The notes: generated by a model not told the origin, from the letters alone. A stretch of 64,000 nucleotides of DNA from Candidatus Binatia bacterium (GCA_022824205.1 JAJEAI010000124.1:1-64000), one strand, 5' to 3'; shown: positions 32,763 to 42,800, numbered from the stretch's first letter. Made by a program: numbers and translations.

Positions 32763-33486
32763 CGCTCTCGAACATTCGCTGTCTCGCGTTGGCGATATGT
32801 TGGCGCATGCTGGCGCGGGCTTCTTCCGGGTCACGTTTTCGTATGGCTTCAAAGACGGCGGTGTGCTCCGCGCGGATCAGGTGGAAACGTTTCGTCGGCC
32901 TTCGGTTGGAGAGGTATGACGTGAGCTGCATTCCGACTCGTATGTTCTCGTACAAGGATGCGAAGGCCTTGACGTAGTAGGTGTTCTGCGTGGCGTTGCA
33001 GACCGCGAGGTGGAAGTTGTAATCCGCGTCGACGCTCGATGCGCCTGAACGGAGCTTTTCGTTGATTTGGTCCAGCGCGCGCTTGATCTGTTTCAGACTG
33101 TCGTCGTTGTGCCTTTCGGCGGCGAGGGCAGCGATTTCGCCCTCGATCCCGGTGCGAAACTCGAAACAGCGCTGGATATCCTGAATGCTGGAAATCGGCG
33201 TATAGGCCAGCATGGCGGAATCGGGCGTGGCCCTGACGTAACTGCCGGACCCGCGCCGCGAAATGATCAGGTTGTCGTCGCGCAATTTCGCCAATGCCTG
33301 ACGCAGCACAGGCCTGGAGACGCCAAGTTCCCCGGATAGCTGGACTTCCGTCGGCAGTTTCGACCTGGCGGGATACTCGCCGCTCAGGATCCTCTCGAGC
33401 ACCTTCTGGTAGACCAGGTCGCACAAGGATGTCGAGTCGGCTTGTTGTGGGTCATGGCGCGGTCGCAATTCTGATGCGTAATTCAT
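32755..33486 (-). CDS. GntR family transcriptional regulator, FadR/FCD subfamily
   Basis: wHTH SKLPTEVQLSGELGVSRPVLRQALAKLRDDNLIISRRGSGSYV, FCD C-domain; ATG at 33486 (ORF 33513 start is TTG). Confidence 0.93.
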   Translation of the reverse strand: MNYASELRPRHDPQQADSTSLCDLVYQKVLERILSGEYPARSKLPTEVQLSGELGVSRPVLRQALAKLRDDNLIISRRGSGSYVRATPDSAMLAYTPISSIQDIQRCFEFRTGIEGEIAALAAERHNDDSLKQIKRALDQINEKLRSGASSVDADYNFHLAVCNATQNTYYVKAFASLYENIRVGMQLTSYLSNRRPTKRFHLIRAEHTAVFEAIRKRDPEEARASMRQHIANARQRMFESDD

Positions 33487-33502
33487 TTGACAACCTTCAT
33501 CT

Positions 33503-33524
33503 GTTGTTATCAAATATATACAAC
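33503..33524. promoter_or_regulatory. Candidate GntR operator, AT-rich inverted repeat
   Basis: GTTGTTATCAAATATATACAAC, 16 bp upstream of GntR ATG. Confidence 0.45.
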
Positions 33525-33574
33525 TTGTTGGTGCCTGTCAAAGAGCTTCCGCGGAGCAACTCCCGCGGGCAGCG

Positions 33575-34723
33575 TCAGCACCATGTCGAGGTGCCTCGCG
33601 CCAGACCGGGGTCGAGCCCGATACCGAGGCCGGGGGCGTGGGACAATGCGACCACGGGGCGGGCTCTCCGGGTTTCTGGCGGGACTCGGATGTAATCCGG
33701 CCAATCGTCTTCGACCAACTGGCGTTCCAGCATGAGCACGGCGGGCACGGCGTGGCAAACCTGAGCCGTTGCGGCGTCCATGATGGGGCCGTCGGGATTG
33801 TGGGGTGAAAACGCGATTCCCTTTTCGCGGGCCATGTGACCGAGGCGTAGAAGGTTGCCCGGTCCGCCACAGTAACGGATGTCCGGATTGAGCACGTCGA
33901 AGGCGCCCTTTTCCAGCGCCAACGTGTGTTCGTGAATACCCGAAAGATATTCGCCCCCGGCCAGGAGCACGTTCCTCTCGCTCGCGTAGTGCCGCAGCCT
34001 CGCCAGGTCGGCGAATGTGTCGGGCCTTTCGGTGATGATGCCTTCTATCCAGAAGACGCCGTACGCCGCGAGCCGGTCAATCACCGCCGTCGCCGTGGCG
34101 ACGTTGAATCGCCAGTGACAGTCGACCATGAGCCGGACCCGGGGGCCGATGGTGTCGCGCACCGCGGCCACGACATCGCACCCGCGGTCGATACCCGCCG
34201 GGCTGCCGTCGCCGTCACGCCAATCGACCCCGTCGAACGGGGCCACCTTGATGCCGGTAAAGCCGGCGGAGAGCGCCGACATGGCCTTTTCCCGCCAGGT
34301 CGAGAGCCTTCGATCGACGACGGCCCGGTTGATGTTGGCGTAACTCGTGATCCGGTCATGGCGAGCTCCACCCAACAACATCCACACCGGCATGCCCGCG
34401 CGTTTGCCCAGAAGGTCCCAATAGGCTTGTTCGAAGGAACTGACGGCCGCGGCCATGGGCAGGCCGTCCCTCCAAGCCGGTACGGCATCGAGGCCGCGAA
34501 GAAGGCTCGTGACCGGCATCCCGACAACCCGGTCCTTCACGTTGTCGATGCATGACAACACCGCCTTGTGGTTGCCGCGATGGGTCGCTTCGCCGACGCC
34601 GGTTACGCCGTCGGCGGTCGACAAGACGAGAAAGACGAAGGTGGTGCGTGAATCCACGGGCGCCACGACAGGTTTCGCGGAGGCAATGATCGGGTTCCAT
34701 TGCACGTTCGAGTCGGGGGTCAC
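33575..34723 (-). CDS. Mandelate racemase/muconate lactonizing enzyme family (enolase superfamily)
   Basis: GVGEATHRGNH, GFTGIKVAPFDG, RLMVDCHWRF, FWIEGIITE, LAGGEYLSG, NPDIRYCGG. Confidence 0.92.
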   Translation of the reverse strand: MTPDSNVQWNPIIASAKPVVAPVDSRTTFVFLVLSTADGVTGVGEATHRGNHKAVLSCIDNVKDRVVGMPVTSLLRGLDAVPAWRDGLPMAAAVSSFEQAYWDLLGKRAGMPVWMLLGGARHDRITSYANINRAVVDRRLSTWREKAMSALSAGFTGIKVAPFDGVDWRDGDGSPAGIDRGCDVVAAVRDTIGPRVRLMVDCHWRFNVATATAVIDRLAAYGVFWIEGIITERPDTFADLARLRHYASERNVLLAGGEYLSGIHEHTLALEKGAFDVLNPDIRYCGGPGNLLRLGHMAREKGIAFSPHNPDGPIMDAATAQVCHAVPAVLMLERQLVEDDWPDYIRVPPETRRARPVVALSHAPGLGIGLDPGLARGTSTWC

Positions 34724-34756
34724 GGCAACTCCTCGTGAGGCGGCGCACGCTCGACG

Positions 34757-35641
34757 TCAATACCTCAAGGGTTTCTCGGGGAGCCCTCCCGGGCTTAAGG
34801 GCAATGCGTACAGACAGCCGTCGTCCGGTTTGTCCGAGAGCTGCCTGGTGACCGGATCGCGGCCGATGGTGGTAACGAACAACGTTCGCAGATCGGGTCC
34901 GCCGAACGCGCACATCGTGGGGCGCGCCACCGGAAGATCGACATGCGAAGTCAGCTCTCCTTCGGGCGAAAATCGCAACAGCTTGCCCGCTTCGTTGGCC
35001 GCCGTCCAAAGAAATCCTTCACTGTCCACGGTCGCGCCGTCCGGCCGTCCGGGGTACTGCGTCATGTCCACGAACAGCCGTTGATTCGAAAGGGTGCCGC
35101 CGGCGTCCTCATAGTCGAAGGCCCAGATCTTCTGCACGTCCCGGTGCGCGTCGGAAAGATACATCGTCCCGCCGTCGGGGCTCCATGCGACGCCATTCTG
35201 TACCACGAGCCCGGTCACCAGAGGTTCCGACATTCCGTCCCGGTCGAAACGGAACAGGCAGCCCGACGCGGTGCCGTCGATGGGGTCGTTCATGCTTCCC
35301 ACGAAAAGGCGGCCATCCAGACTGGTGCAGCCGTCGTTGAAGCGCACGCCCGGCGGCAGGTTCCCCTCCGCATGCAACGCAATGTCGAGCGTGTCGCCAA
35401 GGATGGTGAATCGGTACAAGCCGGATTCCATCGCCCCTACCAAGCCGCCCGCCACGTGCCAGACGATGCACCCGATCTTCTCCGGCAAGGACCAGCGTTT
35501 TGTAACCCCGGCTTCCACGTCGGTCCTGAACAGGGCGGGTCCCTGGACGTCGATCCAGTACAAGACCTGTTCGACCGGGTGCCATAGCGGACACTCGCCC
35601 ACCAGGGCTCTCTTCTCGCTTATGCGGTGTGCCATTCCCAT
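34757..35641 (-). CDS. SMP-30/gluconolactonase/LRE family lactonase
   Basis: LVGECPLWHPVEQVLYWIDVQGPALFR, RFNDGCTSLDGRLFVGSMN, NGVAWSPDGGTMYLSDAHRD, RPDGATVDSEGFLW. Confidence 0.93.
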   Translation of the reverse strand: MGMAHRISEKRALVGECPLWHPVEQVLYWIDVQGPALFRTDVEAGVTKRWSLPEKIGCIVWHVAGGLVGAMESGLYRFTILGDTLDIALHAEGNLPPGVRFNDGCTSLDGRLFVGSMNDPIDGTASGCLFRFDRDGMSEPLVTGLVVQNGVAWSPDGGTMYLSDAHRDVQKIWAFDYEDAGGTLSNQRLFVDMTQYPGRPDGATVDSEGFLWTAANEAGKLLRFSPEGELTSHVDLPVARPTMCAFGGPDLRTLFVTTIGRDPVTRQLSDKPDDGCLYALPLSPGGLPEKPLRY

Positions 35642-35656
35642 AGGGGGGGTCTCGGG

Positions 35657-37141
35657 TCAGAAGCGTGCAAGCCGTCGCGCCATCAGCAGGGAGACCACCG
35701 ACAGCACCAGAAAACCGAGAGCAAGAGGCTCGGTGACGAGCGGAGCGAGGGTCTGTTCGGATCCCAGCAGTTTCCGGACGTTCCCCTCCACCAACGGCCC
35801 TAGAATCAGCCCCAATACAAGCGGCGGCAGGGGATAGCGAAGGTGCTCCATAATGTAGCCAAGGCACCCGAAACCGATCATGACCCACACGTCACCGAGG
35901 GAGTTGTTGAGCGAGAACACGCCGTAGATGCACATGGCGAGCAATACGGGATTGAGGGCGTAGAGCGGTGTCCGGACGACGTGAACTATGTACCGGCCCA
36001 CGGCGAAGAGGACGGCCACCATCATCATGCTGCTGATGAAGAGCGAGAAGTAGATGCCGTAGAGTATTTCGGGCGTGGAGCCGAACAGTTGAGGTCCCGG
36101 CTGGGCGCCGTGGATCATCAAGCCACCCAACAGGACCGCCGACGTCGGGTCGCCGGGAATTCCGACTGTCAACGCGATGATCAGACCGCCTCCGATGGTG
36201 GCATTGTTGGCCGTCTCGGAGGCGATGAGACCTTCGATGGACCCTTTGCCGAACCGGTCTCGGTCCGCTGAAGCATTCCGCGCCTGTGCGTAGGCGATCA
36301 GGGCCGCGGGGCCGCCACCCAAGGCCGGGATCACGCCGACGAACGTCCCGATGATGCCGGACCGGATGTAGTTCATCTTGTTGGCGAAAACGTCACGAGC
36401 CGAAGGCAGGTAGCTTCCGCCGGGGTCGAGCTTCAAATCATGCGATGACTCGGCCCTGGTGAAGATGGGCGTCTTCATGAGTTGGGAGACGGCAAACAGG
36501 CCGATCAGGGCGGGAATCAGCCTGAAACCGGCCTGCAGGTCGGTGAGACCGAAGGTGAAGCGCGGCAACCCGTCTTCCTGTGTCAAGCCGACCGTTGCCA
36601 GCAGCATCCCCAGGACGGCGCTCAACAAGCCCAGCGCGGTGGAGGAGCCGGTGAGTGCGGCGACGGAGGTCAGGGCGAAGATGCTTACGGCCGCGTATTC
36701 GGCGAAGTGAAACTTGAGCGCGAAGCGCGCCAGCAACGGAGCCAACAGTACGAGGAAGAGGGCCCCGATAACGGTGCCGCAGAAACTGGCGACGATGGCG
36801 TTGCCGATGGCGCGTCCTGCTTCCCCTCGCTGCGCCAAGGGAAAACCATCCAGAACGGTTGCCATGGAGGCGGGCGTGCCGGGCAGGCGGAGGAGGATGG
36901 CGGTCAACGCTCCCCCGGACATTCCGCCGACGTAGACCGCCGTCAGTATGGCGAACGCCTCGTCCGGGGGCATCGTGAACGTCACGGGAATCAACAGCGC
37001 CACCGCGATGGTCGGCCCCAGTCCAGGGGTGACGCCAACGGCGAGGCCCCCTGTCACCCCCAGGAGGAGCAGCAACAGAATCCTCGGCGAAGACAGCGCT
37101 GCCAGACTGTCCCAGGGGATGTTTCCGATCGCTTCCAGCAT
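35657..37141 (-). CDS. Tripartite tricarboxylate transporter large permease TctA family
   Basis: GVTGGLAVGVTPGLGPTIAVALLIPVTF, GGMSGGALTAILLRLPGTPASMATVLDGFPLAQRGEAGRA, GIPGDPTSAVLLGGLMIHGAQPGP. Confidence 0.95.
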   Translation of the reverse strand: MLEAIGNIPWDSLAALSSPRILLLLLLGVTGGLAVGVTPGLGPTIAVALLIPVTFTMPPDEAFAILTAVYVGGMSGGALTAILLRLPGTPASMATVLDGFPLAQRGEAGRAIGNAIVASFCGTVIGALFLVLLAPLLARFALKFHFAEYAAVSIFALTSVAALTGSSTALGLLSAVLGMLLATVGLTQEDGLPRFTFGLTDLQAGFRLIPALIGLFAVSQLMKTPIFTRAESSHDLKLDPGGSYLPSARDVFANKMNYIRSGIIGTFVGVIPALGGGPAALIAYAQARNASADRDRFGKGSIEGLIASETANNATIGGGLIIALTVGIPGDPTSAVLLGGLMIHGAQPGPQLFGSTPEILYGIYFSLFISSMMMVAVLFAVGRYIVHVVRTPLYALNPVLLAMCIYGVFSLNNSLGDVWVMIGFGCLGYIMEHLRYPLPPLVLGLILGPLVEGNVRKLLGSEQTLAPLVTEPLALGFLVLSVVSLLMARRLARF

Positions 37142-37600
37142 TCAACGGTCCAGGAGTCCGGGTGGCAATTCCACGTCCACCCCTAGCTGAAAGACCGCAA
37201 GGACGAGGAAGGTCCCCACGACGGCGACAGCGAGTCCCCGGATGATGGACCTACCGGACACCGGCGACCAGCCCAGAGCAAGGAGGAACAGGAAAGGCGG
37301 GGTCGCCAGGAGGAAACCGATGGGCTCGACGGAAACGATGTAGAGAAGGCTCAAGGCCGGCAGCCTGAAACCGCGCGTGTCCGGGCGGGTCGGGGAATAG
37401 GTGTCGGGCGAGCGTACCGACGTGATGGAAATCCACGCGGCCAGACACAGAAGAGCCGCGATAAGCACTCGCGGCCAGAAGGCCATTCCTACCGGGTCCC
37501 AATCGAACCGCGGGAGATAGAAGCTGCGAACGAACAGGACGGCGCAAACGAGAACCAAGCACGACAGAAAGAGAAAGTGGGCTGAACGTGGTGAGCTCAT
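37142..37600 (-). CDS. Tripartite tricarboxylate transporter small subunit TctB family
   Basis: Four predicted TM segments; directly abuts tctA. Confidence 0.85.
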   Translation of the reverse strand: MSSPRSAHFLFLSCLVLVCAVLFVRSFYLPRFDWDPVGMAFWPRVLIAALLCLAAWISITSVRSPDTYSPTRPDTRGFRLPALSLLYIVSVEPIGFLLATPPFLFLLALGWSPVSGRSIIRGLAVAVVGTFLVLAVFQLGVDVELPPGLLDR

Positions 37601-37734
37601 TGACGGCTATGCGGCCTTCAAGAAGCGTGGCCCGGGTGGCGTGGTCAGGTACGCTTCCCGGGCCGCCGCTCAATCCCTTCGCTTCGCTGTGGACATCCCT
37701 CCCGGCGAACCATTCGCGCGGTACAAAGCTACAG

Positions 37735-38685
37735 TTAGAATCCCAGGCTCTTGGCCAGACTTTCCGTTAGCTCTACTTCCTTCTTGATCAGATCAGCCAG
37801 AGCACCTGCCGGCAAATAACCCCAGTCAAAACGGATCTTTCGAAGCCCGGCCTGGTATTCCTTGTCGTTGCCGAGCTTTGCCACGGCCTTCGCCAGGATG
37901 TCTTTTCTCTCCTGCGGCACCCCTATCGGGACACCGAAGCCGTAGAAGAGCCTGAACACGAGATCGACTCCCTGCTCCCTGGCCGTTGGCACATTGGGCA
38001 GGAACGCCAACCGTTCGGGCGACAACACGGCCAGGATCTTCAATTCGCCGGAATCATGCAGGGCGGCAACCCCGGCGACCGGCTCGATCAACGCATCGAC
38101 ATGACCTCCCAATACCGCGGCTTTCTTCTGCGCGCCACCGCCTGCGTTGACCAGTTTGAGGTCCGTCTCGGTAGCCCGTTCCACCTGGGCGGCGACAAAC
38201 TGGGCCGGGGTCCCGACACCCATTGCCAGACCTACGTTGCCCGGATTCGACAATGCAGCGGACTTGTAGTCCCCCAAGGACTTGTATGGACCGTCGCCCT
38301 TGGCCGATACGGTCAGTGCGACGTATCCCACGTTGGCGACCGGCTCGAAATCGCTGACGCTGACCTTGCTCGCGCCGATCGCCTTCTTTACCAACATCGC
38401 GTTGGTAAGCTGAGTGATGGTATAGCCGTCCGGCTTGGCCTGGCTTGCTTCGGTCCATCCGATGCTGCCTCCCGCGCCGGATACGTTCTTGACGACGATT
38501 TCGGTGCCAAGGTGCTTCTCCAGGTACCTTGAGGTAAGGCGCATGATCACGTCCGAACCTCCGCCGGGTTTGTAGGGGATGATCAGCCGAACGGGTTTGT
38601 CCGGATACCCGGCGGCCGCCACTCCTAGCGGAGCAAGGATCATCGTAAAGCAGGCGTACAAGATCAAGGTCTTCGCGGTTCTCAT
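37735..38685 (-). CDS. Tripartite tricarboxylate transporter substrate-binding protein TctC family
   Basis: Signal peptide; YPDKPVRLIIPYKPGGGSDVIMRL, VKNVSGAGGSIGWTEASQAKPDGYT. Confidence 0.95.
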   Translation of the reverse strand: MRTAKTLILYACFTMILAPLGVAAAGYPDKPVRLIIPYKPGGGSDVIMRLTSRYLEKHLGTEIVVKNVSGAGGSIGWTEASQAKPDGYTITQLTNAMLVKKAIGASKVSVSDFEPVANVGYVALTVSAKGDGPYKSLGDYKSAALSNPGNVGLAMGVGTPAQFVAAQVERATETDLKLVNAGGGAQKKAAVLGGHVDALIEPVAGVAALHDSGELKILAVLSPERLAFLPNVPTAREQGVDLVFRLFYGFGVPIGVPQERKDILAKAVAKLGNDKEYQAGLRKIRFDWGYLPAGALADLIKKEVELTESLAKSLGF

Positions 38686-38847
38686 GACTTTCTCCTCTCT
38701 CGGCTTTCAGAAATGCCTGACCCAGTCTTATTTTATCTGGTTTTTACTAAAATTTACTTATTCTGTCAAGCAGAATCCCGATGTCAGGCTACTGGTGCCG
38801 AAGAAGGGTCCGAGGAAAACAACCGTTTTAGAATTTACGGCGTCGCA

Positions 38848-40596
38848 TCAACAGGAACCGGCGTTCTGCTTCCCGCGCAACGCCGTAGTCGCGGCGTGGT
38901 CCAGGACGATCGCGCCTTGTTGGCCGCCCAGAACCACCCCGTAGTCGCTCCGTGCCCTCTCCACCGACACGTACCCTTGCCGCACGTCTTCCAGCACCGC
39001 CTCCGGGCTGCGTTCGAAGGCCGTGCCCACGCCGCCGCCCCCCGGCCGCTCCATCCGCAGCACGTCGCCGCTCTTGAGCCGCTGGTCGCCGAAGCGCGAC
39101 GGCATGCTGCGCTCGTCGCCGGCACCGGGATTGATGATGCAGCCGCCCGTGCCGCCGGCGTGGCCGCCGGCAATGCCCTGGGGTGCGAGGGCGTGCTTGT
39201 CGGTGCGCATGGAAAAGCGCACTTCGTCCTGGAGGATGCGGTATTCGCGGACGAAGCCCAGGCCGCCGCGGTGGCGGCCGGGGCCGCCGGAGTCGGGGAG
39301 AAGCTCGAAGCGTTCCACCCGGGTGGGAAACTCGGACTCGATGATCTCCACGGGGGCGATCTTGCCGTTGCTCAGATGGAAGGAGGTGGCGGAGGCGCCG
39401 TCCCTGCCGTTGCGGCCGCCGACGCCACCGGCGAAGATTTCGTACTGGACATAGCTGCGCTTGCCGTCGCGGGCGCGGCCCCCCAGGGCGATGGCGCCGC
39501 TGCCGGAGCCTTCGGCGATGGTCTTGTCCGGGACCAGGGAGCCCATGGCCTGGAGCACGGCCTCGGCCACCACCAGCGCGGTGGGCATGTAGGCGTTGAC
39601 CGCGGCGGGGTAGTCGGGGCAGACCACGGTTCCCTGCCGGAAGCGGGTTTCCACCACCCGTGCCAGACCCTGGTTGATGGGCAGGAACGGGTCCACGAGG
39701 GCGATGAGGCAGTAGTAGCAACAGGCCCGCACCAGGGGCGGGCGGATGTTGGCCGGGCCGGTGGTCTGGGGGCTGCATTCCGAAAAGTCGAACAGGATGC
39801 GGTCGCCGGTCTTCTCCACGGTGACGCGGATGCGCACGGGCTTGTCGAGGTCGATGCCGTCGTTGTCGACGCACGCCTCGCCCGTGTAGCGGCCGTCCGG
39901 CCAGGAAGCGATGACCTGCCGCAACCGCCGTTCGGCGTGACCCGCCAACTCCTCGGTGGCGGCCATGACCGTGGGCTTGCCGTACTTGTCCAACAGCTCC
40001 GTCATGCGACGCTCGCCGAGCCGGTTGGCGCCCACCTGGCCGCGGATGTCGCCCACCACGACCTCCGGCGTGCGGCTGTTGGCGTGGATGAACCACTCCA
40101 GTTCGCGCACGGGCCGGCCGCCGTCCATGAACTTGACCGCGGGCAGGTGCAGGCCCTCCTGGAAGATCTCCCGTGCGGTGCCCGAGCCGCTGCCGGGGAC
40201 GGTGCCGCCGATGTCGCTCTTGTGCGCCATGCTGGCGCAGAAGCCCACCCACTCCCCCTTGTAAAAGACGGGTGTCAGCACGCCCATGTCCGGAGCGTGA
40301 GGGCTGCCGCCGCGGTACGGGTGGTTGACGATGTAGGCGTCGCCCTCTTGGAGTTGGTCCGGTGAGAACCGTTCGAGAAGGCCCTCGGTACAGGCAGGGA
40401 ACGCGCCCATGTGCAGCGGCAGCACCACGTGCTGGGCGATGACCTCGGCCCGGGTGTTCAGGATCGCGCAACTGGCGTCGTGGGATTCCCGGATGATGGT
40501 GGAGAAACCCGTGCGGAAGAGCGAGGTCTGCATCTCCTGCACGATGCCGTCCAGGGCGGCGCGGATGACCTGGACGGTGATGGGGTCGGCTGTCAT
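38848..40596 (-). CDS. Hydantoinase B/oxoprolinase family protein (paralog 1)
   Basis: DPITVQVIRAALDGIVQEMQTSLFRTGFSTIIRESHDASCAIL, GMGVLTPVF..MAHKSDIGG. Confidence 0.94.
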   Translation of the reverse strand: MTADPITVQVIRAALDGIVQEMQTSLFRTGFSTIIRESHDASCAILNTRAEVIAQHVVLPLHMGAFPACTEGLLERFSPDQLQEGDAYIVNHPYRGGSPHAPDMGVLTPVFYKGEWVGFCASMAHKSDIGGTVPGSGSGTAREIFQEGLHLPAVKFMDGGRPVRELEWFIHANSRTPEVVVGDIRGQVGANRLGERRMTELLDKYGKPTVMAATEELAGHAERRLRQVIASWPDGRYTGEACVDNDGIDLDKPVRIRVTVEKTGDRILFDFSECSPQTTGPANIRPPLVRACCYYCLIALVDPFLPINQGLARVVETRFRQGTVVCPDYPAAVNAYMPTALVVAEAVLQAMGSLVPDKTIAEGSGSGAIALGGRARDGKRSYVQYEIFAGGVGGRNGRDGASATSFHLSNGKIAPVEIIESEFPTRVERFELLPDSGGPGRHRGGLGFVREYRILQDEVRFSMRTDKHALAPQGIAGGHAGGTGGCIINPGAGDERSMPSRFGDQRLKSGDVLRMERPGGGGVGTAFERSPEAVLEDVRQGYVSVERARSDYGVVLGGQQGAIVLDHAATTALRGKQNAGSC

Positions 40597-40678
40597 ATCT
40601 GTCCTCGAAGCGTCATTCCCGCACCCTCTCCGTGATTTCTGCCTTCTCCTCCGTCATTCCCGCCTTCTCCTCGGTCAT

Positions 40679-40845
40679 TGATGTGAAAATAAAATCTTGT
40701 TCAATGATTTGTGGTAGTTACGGAAGCCCGCTACATCCCAACGAGTCATTCCCGCGGAAGCGGGAATCCAGGCGGGGTGGGGCCTGGGAATGAGGCCGCC
40801 ACACTCCCCACCCCTGGATTCCCGCTTCCGCGGGAATGACTCGTT
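40679..40845. repeat. Composite palindromic repeat, copy 3, with perfect 33-bp arms
   Basis: Leader TTGATGTGAAAATAAAATCTTGTTCAATGATTTGTGGTAGTTACGGAA; AACGAGTCATTCCCGCGGAAGCGGGAATCCAGG at 40740-40772, its reverse complement at 40813-40845. Confidence 0.95.
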
Positions 40846-40869
40846 AGGGGGGATTGGTGCCCGTTCCCT

Positions 40870-42657
40870 TCAACGGCTTTCGTTGCCCGCCTCCGCCCGT
40901 TCCCGCCGCACCGCCGCCGTCCGCGTCTCATCCACCACAAAGCCGCCGCCGCTCTCCTCCACCGCCACGCCGTATACCTCCAGGGCGTTGTCCGGCGAGA
41001 CGTAGCCGTTCTTCACGTCCCTGACCACGGCCTCGGCGTCGCGTTCCAGGGGCTCGCCCAACCCGCCGCCGCCCGGGGTCTCCAGCCGGAAGACGTCGGC
41101 CCGGCGCACGGCGACGTCGGAGCAGCGCGACGGGATCTCCCGTTCGTCCCCCGAGCCGGGGTTGAGGATGCCCTTGCCGGTGCGGCCGTTGCCGCCGCCT
41201 TCCACTCCCTTGGGCGCCACCACGTGTTTGGTGGAGCGGAGCGAGAAGCGGCCTTCGGGGTTCAGGAACTCGTACTCGCGCACAAAGCCCAGGCCGCCGC
41301 GGAATTCACCAGCGCCGCCGGAGTCGCGCACGAGCTCGAAGCGGCGCAGCCGGGTGGAGAACTCGGACTCGATGATCTCGATGGGGGCGATGCGCGCGTT
41401 GGACTGGTTGACGTTGGTGCCGGACACGCCGTCCTTGCCGGTGCGGGCGCCGGAGCCGCCGCCGAAGATCTCGTACTGCACGTAGCTGCGGCCGGTCTTC
41501 TCGTTCCGGCCGCCGATGATGATGGAGCGGCTGGCGCAGCCGTCGGCGATCTTCTTGACCGGCGTGAGCTGGCTCAGGGCCTCGAACAGGGCCTCCACCA
41601 GGGCGTGCACCGTGGGGTTGTAGGTGTTCACCGGCGCTGGGAAGCGCGGGTTGAGCACGCTGCCCTCGGGGCAGTTCACCTCCACCACCCGCGCCAGCCC
41701 CTGGTTGGTGGGCAGCGCCGGGTCGGTGAGGGCGGTGAGGCAGTAGGAGCATGCCGCCCGCACCACCGACGGCCGGATGTTGGCCGGGCCGCGGGTCTGG
41801 TCGGCGCTGCCGGTGAAGTCGAACAGCAGACGGTCCCCCTTCTTGTCGATGCGCACGCGGATGCGCACCGGTTTGTCCAGGTCGATGCCGTCGCTGTCCA
41901 GGAAGCGCTCTCCCTCGGCGCTCTTGTCGGGCCAGGTCGAGACCTCGTTGCGCACCCGCTCCTCGGTGAGCTGGAACAGGCGGTCGTAGCAGGCGAGCAC
42001 GGTCTCGCGCCCGTACTTGGCCATCATCTCGGCGAAGCGCCGCTCGCCCAGGCGCGCCGCGCCCACCTGGCCACGGATGTCGCCCACCACCAGCTCGGGC
42101 GTGCGGCTGTTGCAGCCGATGATCTCCTCGATGTCCTTGCTGGTCTTGTAGCGGTCGATGTACTTGACCGGCGGCACCTGCAGCCCCTCCTGGTACACCT
42201 CCCGCGCCTGGCTCCAGCAGCTCCCGGGCACCGGCCCGCCGATGTCGCTCTTGTGCGCCATGGTGGAGGAGAAGCCCACCCACACGCCCTCGAAGAAGAT
42301 GGGCGTCATCACGCACATGTCCGGGGCGTGGGGGCTGCCGCCGAGGTAGGGATGGTTGGTGATGTACGCGTCGCCCTCGTGGATCTCCTCCGGCGGATAG
42401 TTGCGCAGCACGCCCTGGGCGCAGGCCGGGAACGCGCCCATGTGGAGCGGCAGCACCACGTGCTGCGCCGCCACCTCGCCGTCGCGGGTGAGGATGGCGC
42501 AGCTCGCGTCCTGGGACTCGCGGATGATGGTGGAGAAGCCGGTGCGGAAGAGCGAGTTCTGCATCTCCTGCACGATGCCGGCCAGCCGCGCCTGGATCAC
42601 CTGGAGGGTGATGGGGTCCGCGGCGGCGGGGTCTACGTGGGTTTCCGGATGTGCCAT
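40870..42657 (-). CDS. Hydantoinase B/oxoprolinase family protein (paralog 2)
   Basis: DPITLQVIQARLAGIVQEMQNSLFRTGFSTIIRESQDASCAIL; start trimmed to 42657 because upstream ORF is repeat-derived. Confidence 0.94.
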   Translation of the reverse strand: MAHPETHVDPAAADPITLQVIQARLAGIVQEMQNSLFRTGFSTIIRESQDASCAILTRDGEVAAQHVVLPLHMGAFPACAQGVLRNYPPEEIHEGDAYITNHPYLGGSPHAPDMCVMTPIFFEGVWVGFSSTMAHKSDIGGPVPGSCWSQAREVYQEGLQVPPVKYIDRYKTSKDIEEIIGCNSRTPELVVGDIRGQVGAARLGERRFAEMMAKYGRETVLACYDRLFQLTEERVRNEVSTWPDKSAEGERFLDSDGIDLDKPVRIRVRIDKKGDRLLFDFTGSADQTRGPANIRPSVVRAACSYCLTALTDPALPTNQGLARVVEVNCPEGSVLNPRFPAPVNTYNPTVHALVEALFEALSQLTPVKKIADGCASRSIIIGGRNEKTGRSYVQYEIFGGGSGARTGKDGVSGTNVNQSNARIAPIEIIESEFSTRLRRFELVRDSGGAGEFRGGLGFVREYEFLNPEGRFSLRSTKHVVAPKGVEGGGNGRTGKGILNPGSGDEREIPSRCSDVAVRRADVFRLETPGGGGLGEPLERDAEAVVRDVKNGYVSPDNALEVYGVAVEESGGGFVVDETRTAAVRRERAEAGNESR

Positions 42658-42772
42658 GTCATCTCTTCCGGCAGGCTGTCGGCCTGCGTTACGGGTGCCG
42701 TTTTCATTGCCCTGAAATGGATGCACCGAGCCTCGGGCTCCGTAAATGGCGTGTCTCGCCCACGCCACGCCG

Positions 42773-42800
42773 CCTGGATTCCCGCTTCCGCGGGAATGAC
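42773..42800. repeat. Single right arm of the palindromic repeat family
   Basis: CCTGGATTCCCGCTTCCGCGGGAATGAC. Confidence 0.85.

Noticed and set aside
14832-40845. Possible CRISPR array from repeated palindromes
   Set aside because: Copies are kilobases apart in separate intergenic regions with no spacer periodicity and no cas genes.
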